A DNA stretch of 64,000 bases from Fragilaria crotonensis (lineage: Eukaryota; Bacillariophyta; Fragilariophyceae; Fragilariales; Fragilariaceae), in NCBI GenBank assembly GCA_022925895.1, contig JAKSYS010000329.1, forward strand, positions 1 to 64,000, in the 5' to 3' direction. The notes under the pieces were generated by a model. It was given only the letters and a program-made list of their open reading frames with translations. It made no database searches and was not told the origin of the DNA. Position numbers and translations under genes: made by a program. This document shows, one piece after another, positions 10,188 to 20,960 of this stretch; position 1 is the first letter of the stretch, and the number at the start of each line of letters is the position of its first letter.

Positions 10188-12640
10188 CGGTTTGGGTCTG
10201 CTGGACCTCAGGACAGAAGGAGGCATCGAAATGTTGAAATACTTCAGACATGAAGTCTACGGCAACACGGAGGTCGGAAAACTTTTTCTTCTGCAACTTC
10301 AGGCTTCACAACTCGAGTCAGGTATTTCCCCCTCCTCGCGGAACCCGGTCTCTTCCTTCCTTATCTAACACCAACATGGATCCTCTCGATGCGACAATTC
10401 ATGTCAAATCACAACATTAAGATTACACTCACCGATACGATATCCTTTCCACTCAGGAGTCCCACTGATCAGTACGTGATGGACGTTGCACGGCTACAAG
10501 GCTATAGCATCAACCAACAGAAGGACATCAATCTCACGAGGATCTATTTACAGATCACGACGATAGCCGAGATGACGGATAGCGACATACCAACCAACAT
10601 AGCACGATGGGCTTTGCAAGGCGAACGGCCCGACGATTTCGTTTCGAAGGATGCTTGGCCCCGCCAACTGCCTCCGAGCTCACTCCAGAAACGTCTTTGG
10701 CGAAGGTACATATCGTCGCAATTTCTGCGATACGACAGGAAATGGCGCGAGAATCCAATAGGTCACACGCCGGTAAACGAACCGTTAGCTCCTGCTCGAC
10801 CTTCCACACACCATGCGGGTCAGGTGGCACTGCGGCTCAAAGGTTTGCCGCGGAATCAGAAACGGATGATGACCCACATTCATTTTGCAGCAAGCGACGA
10901 TCAACTTTGGAGAGAATGCCAACGCAAACAGACGCTGACTATCGCATCGGACGGCGGCTTGAAAGGCCGACACGGGACATTCGGATGGAGTCTCACAACT
11001 CCTCAGAACAACATACTCTGCGAAGGCGCCGGTCCAGTCGACGGACCATTCGACACTGCCAATTCCACTCGATGCGAACTCGGAGGCTACGCGGCAGCAC
11101 TTATCTTGATATCGATACTTCAACGTTCATGGGGCAAACGTCACAAATGTCAATTCCGTTGGATTACGGATAGCAAATCTGCGATCACCAACGTCGCCAA
11201 CTCTACACTACATCGGCCAATCAAGGCACGCCAACCATCCAATCCGGACTACATGAGTATCATTCAACACGAGACTAAATCGATCAGAAGGAAAATTTCA
11301 CGATTCTGGGTTAAAGGTCATCAAACGGTGCGATCTCAACCAGCAGAAAGTACCTCCAACAAAGATGCGGTTCGGAACTCTCACGTGGATCATCTTGCGA
11401 CATGGTACCGAGAACGCTCCAAAAAACGACAATCAGTTGAGAAGACAGATCACACGCCCGAAGCCAAGATTACATTATCTGTCAACGGGGTCCGGCTCGT
11501 ATCTCAGATCGAATCATGTTTGCGGTTCCATATTAACGGATACCACCTACGCTTGTATGTACAGTCTAAACACAAGTGGACAAACAACACCTGGGACAGA
11601 ATAGACGTGGACATTTTCGGACGGTTTCACCGAAGACTATCGGCATCAGCACAAGTGGCGCAAACGAAATTCATGTTCGATCAGTGGAACACCGGCAAAG
11701 TGCGCAGTCGAAACGCCAAAGTGCGAGATCCCAAACTTAGTTTATGTCCATGCTGCAAGGTGACTGACGAGACGACTATCCACGTACTTCGGTGCCGCTC
11801 GAACACCGATCACACGCCAGCATTGCGCCAGCTTCGAACTACACTATCATCGTCAGGACCTCATCCGGTATTCAACATCATAAAGGACAAGCTGTGCGAA
11901 TGGATAGACTATTGTGACGACTCGGCACCATATGCGACACCGTCAGGGGAGTACCCCGCAAAGTTCAGCAATTCAATAAGAGACGCCCTCCAAGATCAAC
12001 AGGACATCGGGTGGGAAAACGCTATGAAAGGATATCTCAGTGTCGCATGGCGAACCATGGCCGAAGACGACCTATTTGATTCTGATCTTCCCATTCAAGG
12101 CCGAGGTTACCAACGGATGCACACCATTCTCCTGGCCATACATACTTATCATCAGACGGTTTGGAGGGGGCAGAAATAAAATGTTACACCATTCCCAGGA
12201 TTTGGATCTTCGTATGATCAGGGATTCCGAGATGACCGAGATAGCAGCCTTGTACGGGAAGTCTGACAGGCTGAGAGCAGGGGACAGGCACTACTGCGAA
12301 CAGCCCTTAGAGGCGATTCAAAAGAAATCTCCATCATCACGACGAAGGTGGTTACTGTACATGAGAAGAGCTATCACTCGAGCATCCGCCGACGGAACAC
12401 GACAAACTCTCATGACAAATTTCTTCCGATCTCGAACCACGAATGAAACAGCAACAGACATGGAAACGCGAACAGAAGGGGGTTATACATATGATGCTTA
12501 GGGTTAGGGATAGATAAGTCCCCGCCTCCCTGTAATACGGGTAGGCCATGACGGGGTACACACGCTGGTCTTGTCGAAAGACTGGGGAAGGTGTTAACCC
12601 AATAATTAGGTTGTATATAATCTGGTAAGCACAACAACGG
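10183..12640 (+). mobile_element. 5'-truncated non-LTR retrotransposon (RNase H-bearing LINE), copy 3
   Basis: Only the 3' part of ORF2 is present. 10183-10368 reads LGGLGLLDLRTEGGIEMLKY and matches the end of the reverse transcriptase region of the long LINE at 38554-46574 (LGGLSLYELRTEMGIEQIKL). One frame change follows. 10389-12179 then carries the linker, RNase H (Asp in IASDGGLKG, Glu in TRCELGGYAA, Asp in ITDSKSA, His in VKGHQ) and a CPCC...H...C zinc knuckle. A further frame change near 12180 leads into a C-terminal tail (to 12501) resembling the tail at 57300-57541. The rest to about 12640 is 3' untranslated. The 5' truncation is typical of target-primed reverse transcription, but here the edge coincides with the helicase element boundary. 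Confidence 0.8.
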
Positions 12641-12730
12641 AAGGTTGCCCGTTGTCGAATCTCAAAAATCTCGACCTTGCTGCAGAAGTTGTTCTCGTCC
12701 CTGCCTATTAGTATGCTTCTCCAGCCATCC

Positions 12731-13270
12731 TCACAGTCGTGCACAGATTGTAACAGTCCTATCCGTCGGCTTCACTGCCTCATGTGCAGTTTCGTTACTA
12801 CTTTGCCTCGCCTCGCCGCCATTGTTGTCGATGCTTACAGCTGGTGGTGTCGAAGCAATCGTTGTTGGACGAAAGAGTCGACATGCTTCAGGGCTATCAG
12901 GCCAATGTGACATTGGTACAGAATCCTCTTCCCTATGCTCTAATCTTGGGCGTTTCTGTGGTGACGGTTGTTCGTTAATTGCTTCAGCACACTCATCATC
13001 CACATTGGTAGATTCAGTCGTGTCGACATGAGTTGCGAGAGTGACTGCTGGTCTCGCTCTTGTTGAAGGAATGACAAGGGCATTTGATGCCGTTTCCAGC
13101 ACTCTTTCCTTCCAGGCCTTCTTATTCAAGGGATATGGATAGCTTACCCGCCTCGTTTCATTCGTCAAATAGTAAAAGTGTTGATGATTGTAGTTGATTC
13201 TGAAGACTCCACTCTGATTTGACCCGTCGAATCTTGACATGGCAGATCCAAATGTAGCTGCCTTGGACAT
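12731..13270 (-). CDS. Hypothetical protein, 179 aa
   Basis: Open frame on the minus strand starting MSKAATFGSAMSRFDGSN. It has a short aromatic-rich N-terminal part (VFRINYNHQHFYYLTNETRR, then VSYPYPLNKKAWKER) and a polar, low-complexity C-terminal half. I do not recognise the family. It lies downstream on the same strand of the ORFs at 13703-14499, so it could be a further exon of that gene or a small separate gene. Spliced continuation is possible. Confidence 0.35.
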   Translation of the reverse strand: MSKAATFGSAMSRFDGSNQSGVFRINYNHQHFYYLTNETRRVSYPYPLNKKAWKERVLETASNALVIPSTRARPAVTLATHVDTTESTNVDDECAEAINEQPSPQKRPRLEHREEDSVPMSHWPDSPEACRLFRPTTIASTPPAVSIDNNGGEARQSSNETAHEAVKPTDRTVTICARL

Positions 13271-13702
13271 TGCCGTATTAAACTTTCAAACATCAATAAC
13301 AATTCCTCAGAGGGTTCTGGGTTGTACACCTACCATATGGTGGTACCTGTAAAATATTTTTTTGAGTCCGGTACATTTTTGTACCATGGTTTTTTGTGTA
13401 TCAATTTTTGGTACACCTGAACATAATAGTACTCCCCTACAAATTACGTATCACAAAATGGTACAAAGGACTAATATTTTTCGATTGTGGTACAGCTCTG
13501 TCACACTGACTGTACAGTATGTCACATCTTTGATCATGTGTTATCTATGTTACGCTCTCTTCTTTGTATTCCATCTGTCACATTCACCGTACAACGCACC
13601 ATCTGATTGTACTGATGTACTCCCAGTAGTGCTGTCTCTGTGCAATGTGTCCCTTTAATGTCAAAATTCTACATCGTGAGCATTTCATTGTTCTTGTTAC
13701 AA
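13271..13702. other. AT-rich spacer with repeated GGTAC words
   Basis: No gene seen. The stretch 13330-13500 is rich in GGTAC, TGGTACA and GTACC words at irregular spacing. Nothing else is supportable. Confidence 0.4.
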
Positions 13703-14499
13703 TTACAATTCAAAAAATGCCTCTACTGCTTCAGGCAAAGCACGCCGTCTCCCTCTTTCTTCCTCGGGGTCTCTCAGAGTGGCATTGTCCACACAATCTC
13801 CAAACTTTTGTCTCCTCAATGAAAGGAGCACTTCTTCTTCAGCTTTCTTTGCGTTAGCACTCTTTCTGTCCCTATCAACAAACATCGACAAGTCATTGAA
13901 TCTCGCAACTCCCTCCGCACTCCACCCTCCATACAGGCAGTGATCCATTACCGATGATGTGTATTTGCCCGTGATCTTTGTATCAGCCTTCTCGCCACGT
14001 CGTTCTGCGTGATACCGTGTTATCCATTTTTCAATGTAATTCTCGTAAAGGAGGAGAGCAAAAGCCTCATCAGACACTGTTACCACAAGTTCTTGACTTC
14101 CCTTGTCCACGACAGCTTCAGATACCCTGTAATAGTACTTTTTCTCCCCCAAACTTTCTTTCCCGACACACATGCCAGAAACTCCCCAATGAACCACCGA
14201 AATGCTTGCTTGTCAAGTTCATGTTCGCCTTGCCTCAATTTTACAAGTGTCTACATAGAGTAAGGTGGGTTAAGATCATCCGCGTCGGCATAATCAAGTT
14301 GACGAAGTAGTTCCTTGACAATCCTCCCTCCTGCCTGCTCACAGGTACTTCTCTTGCCATTGATGCTGCCAACAACACATGTCTTGTATATCCTCACAAA
14401 TTCCTCCTCATCATCCGGTTCTTCAGTTTCCAACACGATCTTCATCGCTCTATTGAACATTGCCTCACTCGTAATGAACTTCATCTTCCTGAATATCAT
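13703..14499 (-). pseudogene. Transposon accessory gene, paralogue of the gene at 35389-36797
   Basis: Two frames on the minus strand: 14499-14251 (EEFVRIYKTCVVGSINGKRS) and 14197-13703 (VSDEAFALLLYENYIEKW, then KYTSSVMDHCLYGGWSAEG). They align in order with the third gene of the large transposon: NQISVIKTCIKKHVFSIWKF, ISDEAFILLCLINYGKRWF, and the spliced YTFSRNKGAHDNGEAVVGHRW. The family has no function I can name. The protein is basic with an acidic patch. A short gap between the two frames may be an intron, so it may be spliced and not broken. Its presence outside the 25472-37359 element suggests a second, decayed member of that element family here. Confidence 0.5.
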
Positions 14500-14838
14500 T
14501 CCCTTTACGACAACTTAAATTCTCTCAACAACGTGCTTCTTCTGACTATCATGGGCAGTTCTGTATGACATCGCCTTTTTCGATTCTAAACTGTTTTGAG
14601 AAGGCAATTGTCAGGGTTGGGTTGATAGATCGGAGTGCAATGTTGTATTCTCATTTGATTACGTCATCACTAAGTTTCTATTGGCTACACGTATGATTTG
14701 TACTGGGTGCTGCGCCAGGTTTCTTGGTGATGAAACCTGCTGTAGATACGTACGTTCGTACCTTCAAGGATAGTAGGCTACTCTACTACAGTGCACTGTA
14801 TAGGTGGTTTCAAGGTTGTCAGATACTATCTGACAAAA
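14500..14838. other. Noncoding spacer
   Basis: No gene seen. The stretch has words such as CTACAGTGCACTGTA (near-palindromic) and GATACTATCTGACA. The TACAGTA/GTACTGTAC vocabulary recurs in much of the window's noncoding DNA. Confidence 0.35.
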
Positions 14839-15146
14839 CCCGTGGGTTATAAGAGCATCCCCACCGCTGGCTCTATATTTAGTGTTTCTCCGGAAATCTT
14901 ATTTATAAGGGGACAATTTTGTCCAAAATGCTATCACCGGTAGGGCCAATATCCTTATAAATAGCTCCCGAGGGGCTCTATTTTTAAGTTGGGGAGCGAT
15001 TTTCCACCAATTCTGCTGAATTATAGCTCCCCACCGTAAATTTAGCTCCCCTCCTTTTCCCTGTTTGATTCATTGGATTAATGATTCGACCCATTGGATT
15101 CAATGCTTTGTAACATGGATTCCAATGATTTCAGCCACAGACCAGA

Positions 15147-15576
15147 ATGCAGAAAATGTTTGCATCTGCTCAAGAAGCAAAGAGGAAGGATATAGAACGT
15201 GCGTTTGGAATGCTGCAGGCAAGATTTCATATCTTGACCACACCATGTCGCCTCTGGAATCGACATGCGATGAAAACAGTCATCGCAACTTGTGTGATCC
15301 TTCACAATTTGATAGTAGACTACGAGATGAAGAATAACCTCGACTCCGATTATATTGAAGATGAAATCTACGTCCCGAGTCATCCTTTCACCGTCATACC
15401 TCGTGATGTCCATCAAACGGATGAAACGAGGTCAACCATGATAACTGAGATGCAATGCTGCCTCAGACTACCACACTCGCCTGCAACATGATTTGATGAT
15501 TGAGAGGTGGCGAAGGTGGTCCAACGAAAACAATTTGGAGAATAGTAGCAGTGGTGATGAAGAAGAGTACGACTAG
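15147..15576 (+). pseudogene. Harbinger DDE transposase, C-terminal fragment
   Basis: Reads RKDIERAFGMLQARFHILT, CRLW, VIATCVILHNLIVDYE, the hallmark C-terminal block of the PIF/Harbinger nuclease family (the Glu in the ERAFG motif is the third catalytic acid). A frame change near 15465 leads into DYHTRLQHDLMIERWRRW and an acidic end with stop TAG at 15574-15576. The first two catalytic Asp residues and roughly the N-terminal two thirds of a normal ~400-residue transposase are absent, so it is inactive. Confidence 0.8.
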
Positions 15577-15594
15577 TAGATAGTAGTTGCAATA

Positions 15595-15720
15595 CAACAA
15601 CAAGTAACGACGACGACATTTATTTATATTGCTCTTCTTGCTACTAGTATTGTACTATAGACTAGTATCCTCAACAACAAGTAACGACAACGACATTTAT
15701 TTTTATTGCTCTTCTTGCTA
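15595..15720. repeat. 77-bp direct duplication between the convergent Harbinger ORFs
   Basis: A segment starting CAACAACAAGTAACGACGAC at 15595 recurs at 15672 with few changes (…ACAACGACATTTATTTTTATTGC…). It fills the whole gap between the two stop codons, so it carries both 3' ends. Confidence 0.8.
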
Positions 15721-15724
15721 GTAC

Positions 15725-16569
15725 CTATCCTGTTGTCAACTGAGAGTCTTCTGGTGGCGGAGGAAGTTCACGTTGTGGAGATTTGTCCTCATCAAAATCG
15801 GAACCTTTAATGAGGTCGAAGTTTATAACTGGCATCGTCCTCTGGTGTCCGCGCATGAAGTTTCGAAGGTCGCCAGCAACGTAATCAATACTGTCTTCCT
15901 CGTCGTCGTATTCCTCTTCGTTGCCTAGGGAGGCGGCAAGCCGCTGAGTGTCAGGCAGCCTTGGCAAGAAGCGCACTTCCGTCACTTCAATGTTGTCCTC
16001 ATCATCGTCATCGACCTCCTCCTCATCAAACGTGTCGTCATCTGCCACAATACTCTGATCGGCATCTTCAACACAGAACTTGCTGGTCATTCTTGCAAAG
16101 TATGACCTAGAGGCAGCTGAGTTTGGGTTCGCCATATAAATCTGCAACTTCAGCTGCTCTTGCGCAAGCTTCATCTTGCCTTTTGCAGCCTCTGCCAAAA
16201 AACGGAGCGATTCATTTCGCGACTCTCTTTGTTTCAACTCCTTCTCTTTCAACCCTAACTTCAACTTCTTGTTTGCATTGGCATTGATGTGCATGCGAGA
16301 ATTGGCTTGCGCAACTGCTTTGCTTTCTTTTTACCAATGGTGGGTCTTGGTGTTACAAGAGAGAAGCCGATGATACTCGTAGTTGCATCATCAGCACTGT
16401 TGCTGCCTTGTCCTCCTCCTGCTTTTTCAGCGCCAACAGATTCTGCACTTGGCAAATCGATTGACCCGGATTCGTTACTCGTCGTAGCAGTCTGATCTTC
16501 ATTGCCGCCTTTCACTTGTCTGCCATACTCATCGTCACAGTCCATGAGCCCGAACAACTCTAGCACCAT
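15725..16569 (-). pseudogene. Harbinger second ORF (Myb-type partner protein), N-terminus missing
   Basis: Starts within an acidic, low-complexity part, then RPTIGKKKAKQLRK (about 16340-16295), the conserved PxGxKKAK motif after the Myb domain of Harbinger partner proteins. A frame change near 16310 leads into a basic helical segment (LKLGLKEKELKQRESRNESL) and an acidic tail ending at 15725. The Myb DNA-binding domain itself, which helps carry the transposase to the nucleus and the ends, is not present upstream. Confidence 0.6.
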
Positions 16570-17117
16570 TACCAGCTACTCTGAGCTCCTATTACCAAGT
16601 AGTACTACTACTTGCAGCACTTGTATTAAACATACACTCTAGAGTAGCATACTGGAGTGCTCCGTACAGTGTACAATAAGGAGGAGGTCGAAGTGCAACG
16701 TGCTACCGGTAGCACATACTCCTATCACACTTACGCAATGCCAACCCTTGCACGAGAGTATAAAAAAGAGCGATCCGTTTGGATTCCGGGAAAAAATCAG
16801 AAGGCAACGAAGAGTAGGTAGTTGCGTATTGCAGCGCATGCATAAGAATGGTTTACCTCATTTCCCCGTGGGTTATAAGATATTAAAATTTGTTCCTACG
16901 AACACGGTACGATTTTTGGAAACTTTCCCGGTTCGCCCGGTTGTCGCAAGTCGCAATTTGTGAGACCCTCTCTAGTACGGCGGATCCACAAACCTTGACC
17001 CGCTTGGGAGTCGGGTTAGTGCAGAACCGACGGGAACAGAAGAGAGGGAACACGACAACACAATGAACAAGAGCGTGGCGATGTCGAGAGGTGCCATTCG
17101 TAAAAGGGGTCGATGTC
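16570..17117. other. Noncoding spacer
   Basis: No gene I can support. A short frame MNKSVAMSRGAIRKRGRC (17063-17116) is interrupted exactly where the solo LTR begins and could be a disrupted gene start, but it is too short to call. Confidence 0.35.
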
Positions 17118-17374
17118 TGTGATGGTGGTGTCGTGTGTCGTTGGCGGACGAAGCAATAACTGTACCTCTTCACCCTTACGATCGTAGACCGGCAAGAATG
17201 CAGTGGAGGTAATAGTTTTAAGCTAAGTTAGGAGTTGTGTGCCGATGAAGTACACCGGCTTAAACTAAACTAGTCGGAGTGGCGCATAATACAAGACACG
17301 ACCATAGATGGTAGACTGTGCGCAGTTGAACGATAGCACAGTATCAAAGATTGAAGGAGATATGCACTGACACA
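17118..17374 (-). mobile_element. Solo LTR, copia-type (fossil)
   Basis: About 257 bp running from TGTGATGGTGG to CACTGACACA on the plus strand. It shares CCCTTACGATC, AGACCGGCAAGA and GAGGTAATA blocks with the LTR at 24693-24994, and both end in CA(C/G)TGACACA. No internal coding region is attached. Clear target duplications are not visible, so it is old or has been trimmed. Confidence 0.55.
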
Positions 17375-17444
17375 ATTGACTCTACCGGTATAAGTCGCTA
17401 CAGTACGAAAACCCTAATGAACACCTATCACTCTGGTTTCTATT

Positions 17445-18146
17445 TTACAAGTACAAGGGCTTCGCCGGTTCCGCTGCGGCATACATTGTGGAGTAGACCA
17501 TTGTGCCTGCCTTTGTAAGCATGCTATGAGCCGTGCCATCGTCATTCACTTTTGCACCAAGTCTACCTTTTGACTGAATGATCCTCTCTCCGTCCCTTGT
17601 CCATGCAAGTTCCGCCTTGATTAGTTCGCACTCCGTCTCCATCACCATCAGAACCGTCTGGTCCTCGGAAGGCGGATCGAAGCTGCGAAGCTTCCCAGGG
17701 AGCCACACAGTATCATCGGCATTCGTTGCGAGATCCCTGAGCAATGGGATCCAACACGGTGGGTTTTTTCCCAGTGGTCGGGAGATGACGGCTGTCGCCG
17801 TACCAACGTTGGCAGCTCTGACAGTCCATCGCAGCCTCGTGATCTCGGCGCTTCCTACCCCGCGTGCTCCAGCGATCATCGCCTTGATAGCGTCCCAACT
17901 CGCTTTATTCACCTCTTGCACTTTCCCGCCGATGTTTGGTATGATGAAGCCACCCTTCAACTCAGAGGCCATCGCGCGGAAAGGTGACATGGCCATGATC
18001 GCATTCGCATCAGGATCCACCAGCATGACACGTCGCACACCGGCGCAATCTATAAGTTTGCCCGAGCTCCTATCAGTGAGGAGTCCTTTAGGGAAATCAA
18101 CTTGAAGATTGACTTCCACAACGGGCCCTAAGACGTTGACCATCAT
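17445..18146 (-). pseudogene. N-terminal 233-aa copy of the two-repeat protein (inverted, truncated paralogue)
   Basis: Starts MMVNVLGPVVEVNLQVDFPKG and follows the plus-strand gene at 22569-24281 closely to EPAKPLYL, where a TAA stop falls in place of the glycine codon of the full copy (LYLGLKVRHE). Only the first of the two internal repeats is present and the C-terminal membrane segment is missing. The promoter side is conserved too: AAAGCAATCTGATCGTGAAC precedes both start codons. The copies are in opposite orientation 4.4 kb apart, which fits an inverted duplication followed by loss of the 3' part. The open frame over 233 codons could still make a short protein, so the pseudogene label is tentative. 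Confidence 0.7.
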
Positions 18147-18290
18147 TGTTCACGATCAGATTGCTTTGTTTGTCAGGTGAATTTCTTGTAAGGATTTTTT
18201 GTGGCAATTGAAAACTGCAAATGCGAACCTTTCTTGTGACAATCCGAACAATGAAATGCGAACCTTACACCTTTCTTGGAAAGACATTTT
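18147..18290 (-). promoter_or_regulatory. Upstream region shared with the paralogue at 22569
   Basis: The minus strand reads ATTGCCACAAAAAATCC and then AATTCACCTGACAAACAAAG before the ATG, and carries AAGGTTCGCATTT words, the core of the tandem repeat upstream of the full-length copy (21905-22510). Here only about two short copies of that core are left. Confidence 0.5.
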
Positions 18291-18517
18291 TGTTGAATCA
18301 TTGTGTCGTCGCTTTCTGTGTGTTCGTTCGTTCATGTCGAGTGGGCAGTGGACAGTGGCGCAATCAAGCCCCACCCAAATGACCGCTGGTGTCTGGTGTC
18401 GTGCTTGCATCTTGCATCAAACCGAAATACAGAGTAGAAGTACAGACGTGTTGAAGTGTGTAAGCGGGAGGAGAAAATTTGAGCTACTGTACCACCTGGT
18501 AGGGTATCTGTCATATT

Positions 18518-18884
18518 CAGGGGTGTTTAATTAGCAAGGCGCCTGCCTTCCGTTAAGGCCCGAACGCCTTCTATATACTGTACCCCAAAATCGCGCCTTG
18601 CGACATCACGTACGATCTACGAGGTCAACATACAAGTGTAGAAATCGTACGTGTAACCCATAGTTTGACAGTATTAGTAGCCTATCCTGTTACTGTGCGA
18701 GATCCACACCGTACCATCGAGATACTAATGTACTGTCGCAATGTACCGTTGTGTTTTACTACAGTAACCCCCGAACCCCGAACCCCTAACCCCTGCGCCT
18801 TCTTGAGGTCCGAATTTGGCGACTTAATTCATAAATTAAGGCGTCAGTAGGCGCCGGCCGGATCGCCTTCATTAAACACCCCTG
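18518..18884. mobile_element. hAT-type MITE, 367 bp
   Basis: Ends CAGGGGTGTTTAAT and ATTAAACACCCCTG form a 14-bp perfect terminal inverted repeat, followed on both sides by an AAGGCG word. Flanks are GTCATATT (18510-18517) and GTCATATC (18885-18892), an 8-bp target duplication with one mismatch, as expected for the hAT superfamily. No coding capacity. It contains ACCCCGAACCCCTAACCCC, which resembles telomeric DNA but is a single short tract. Confidence 0.85.
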
Positions 18885-18892
18885 GTCATATC

Positions 18893-19714
18893 GGATTTCG
18901 TCACAGTACTTGTACTTCGGTCAGCAGTAAAATAGGTCAGCACAGTACTCGTATGGATACCAGCAATCGGTCGGGGGTCCTTTTTTCTGATGGTGTTGAA
19001 TCAAGCAAAATCCTGGGGCTAGGCAACGTAGAAACAATACCGGTGTCTACATGAGGGAAAAATCGATCACGTTGCACATCTGATGATACCTCAAATGCTG
19101 CAACAGCTCCATGCGCGTTGATGCCAATTGCACCACAATCATTATCAAGCATTTTGGTGTTGATGCTTGTAGACGAGAGGTCGGGGAAGGCTGTAGTGCC
19201 ATCCGTTGACTTGACTTTGTTGTGCTCTAAGTTGCGTAGAAAACGTACTAGAACTCATGTAAAAACAACAACTTACTTGGCAAAAACTCCTTGGAAAAAA
19301 TTCTGTTAGAACTTATCACTAGTATAACAACAGCTAGCAACTAGATCAATTATAAAAGGGGAACTTGGTATCATACCTGTTATCTATTCCAAAAATTGAA
19401 AACAGCACCTGGTGTTATCTGCTCTATAATATACCCCCTCAAATGACAATAATAGCACGCTAACTTTTAATATATCAATAACACCTGTTATCTTTTTGCA
19501 ATTTTTTCAATAGCACCATTTATGTTTTACACAATTTGCAATAACACCTGTTACAATTTGCAATAACACCTGTTTTGATTGTGCCAATTTCAACTCCACG
19601 CAAATTATCATACCCCATAACATACAAAGCTAACGCATTGACACACTTTCAAAGGTAAGGATCTCATGCATTGCTTACTAGCATTATCATGTGTTTCTCA
19701 CTGATGAAATAAGC
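18893..19714. other. Noncoding spacer with repeated AATAACACCTGTTA words
   Basis: No gene seen. Between 19400 and 19575 the word AACACCTGTTA (or AGCACCTGGTGTTA) occurs about five times with AATTTGCAATA between copies. It is close to a palindrome (AACAGGTGTT against AACACCTGTT) and looks like a short degenerate tandem array. Confidence 0.5.
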
Positions 19715-20960
19715 TGTGTTATTCCATTGACAAGGCTTGCCGTGTTGGTGTGAGGAAGTATGTGGTCCTCATCTTGTATGCTCTTGGGTACATTCTGGTT
19801 GCATTGTCATACACTGTCAGATTTCTCGGGCTTGGAGACCGGCCAGTAAAAAATCGCTCGTATACAGTGCTGTACAAATCATTACTGTCCATGTCGTAGC
19901 TAGTACAACGTTGTACAACAGTGCGCTTCAACATGTACTGTGGCATATAACGCAGTGACACACTCCCCCATTGTATGCATCCACAAAGGCAAACAATGAG
20001 TACACAGCAGGAGTGTGTTGTCATGACAGGTGGGGGACGGTTTAAGCGCCATCATCACGAGGGATCCATGGAACACGATAGTGTCCCATCAAACGACGAA
20101 CATGTCGATAGTGAAGAGTTGACCCCAAAGATTTTGTAAGGGAGCCCGCTTGATGTACAATACCTTGGATGTGACATAGGATGATTTCACCATTTGCTTT
20201 CAATTCTTGGATAGCAAAGTGCTGAATGTCAATATGTCTTGCACGAGGCATCGGGCGGCTAGCATTGATCATCAATATTGCTGCTTCATTGTCCTCGTAT
20301 AATACGGTTGGTCCGGGTTGAGAATATTCGAGTTCATGGAGAATCGAGCGTTGATACTTTGCTATCTTTTTGGCATGGACGGCGGCAATGCATTCAGCTT
20401 CAGTGGAACTTGTGGACACGGTAGATTGCACCTTTGATTTGTAGGCATGAAGGCTAGGCCGGTGATGGATCGGCGAGTCGTCAGGTCGGTGGCGTGAGTG
20501 GCATCGACATAACCAGCGAGTTTGGTAGGCAAGACGGGCTGAGGGAAAGTGGGTAGAGCGGAATCGGACTCCAGAGCAATGAAACTTCCGTTTGGCATGG
20601 AGGCTAGCGGAGTAGGTCGCCAATAGATAATACCCCAATAGAATCAAAATGGATTTTACTGGGGTGATCCGAGAAACGCGCCAGTAGAGTGACTGCAAAA
20701 CCAATCTCGACGCGGGCAACTACATATATGCAGATGACGGCTCCCAGGACACTGCGATATGCGAAGCCGGCTGTGTTCTCGAACTCCAGCAGTGCGTTCG
20801 TATCGGGGCTAGCATTCGCTTCGTAATCCGTGAAGAGCTGTGGGATTGTCGAAAGCACGAGTGCTGGTTCAATAGGTTCTTTATCGCTTGACTCATGTGC
20901 CGATGCAGCCGGCTATCCATAATGCCTTAGGAACTTGTCAATGTAAGATTCACAGGTGAT
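19715..20960 (-). mobile_element. Copia-type LTR retrotransposon, 3' part (fossil)
   Basis: On the minus strand: the end of the reverse transcriptase/RNase H region (about 20960-20042, with STSSTEAECIAA, LYEDNEAAILM and RHIDIQHFAI blocks typical of copia RNase H), a purine-rich tract (AATGGGGGAG, about 19966-19976) and a 3' LTR of about 250 bp (19715-19964, TGTGT...ACACA ends on both sides). The upstream pol, gag and 5' LTR are not in the neighbouring sequence. The element is broken, with several breaks, and looks old. The LTR end and purine tract match those at 24985-25012. Confidence 0.8.

Larger units (their letters stand above)
14839..16880. mobile_element. PIF/Harbinger DNA transposon relic
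   Basis: Convergent pair typical of Harbinger elements: a DDE transposase fragment on plus (15147-15576) and a second ORF on minus (16569-15725). The region opens with GAGCATCCCCACCG (14853), a start common to Harbinger ends. The 16-bp sequence CCCGTGGGTTATAAGA occurs exactly at 14839-14854 and 16865-16880 and brackets both genes. I found no matching inverted terminus on the right, so the true right end is uncertain and the element has internal deletions. Confidence 0.65.

Noticed and set aside
18771-18796. Internal telomere tract
   Set aside because: A single short ACCCCGAACCCCTAACCCC run inside a MITE, too short and irregular to indicate a former chromosome end.
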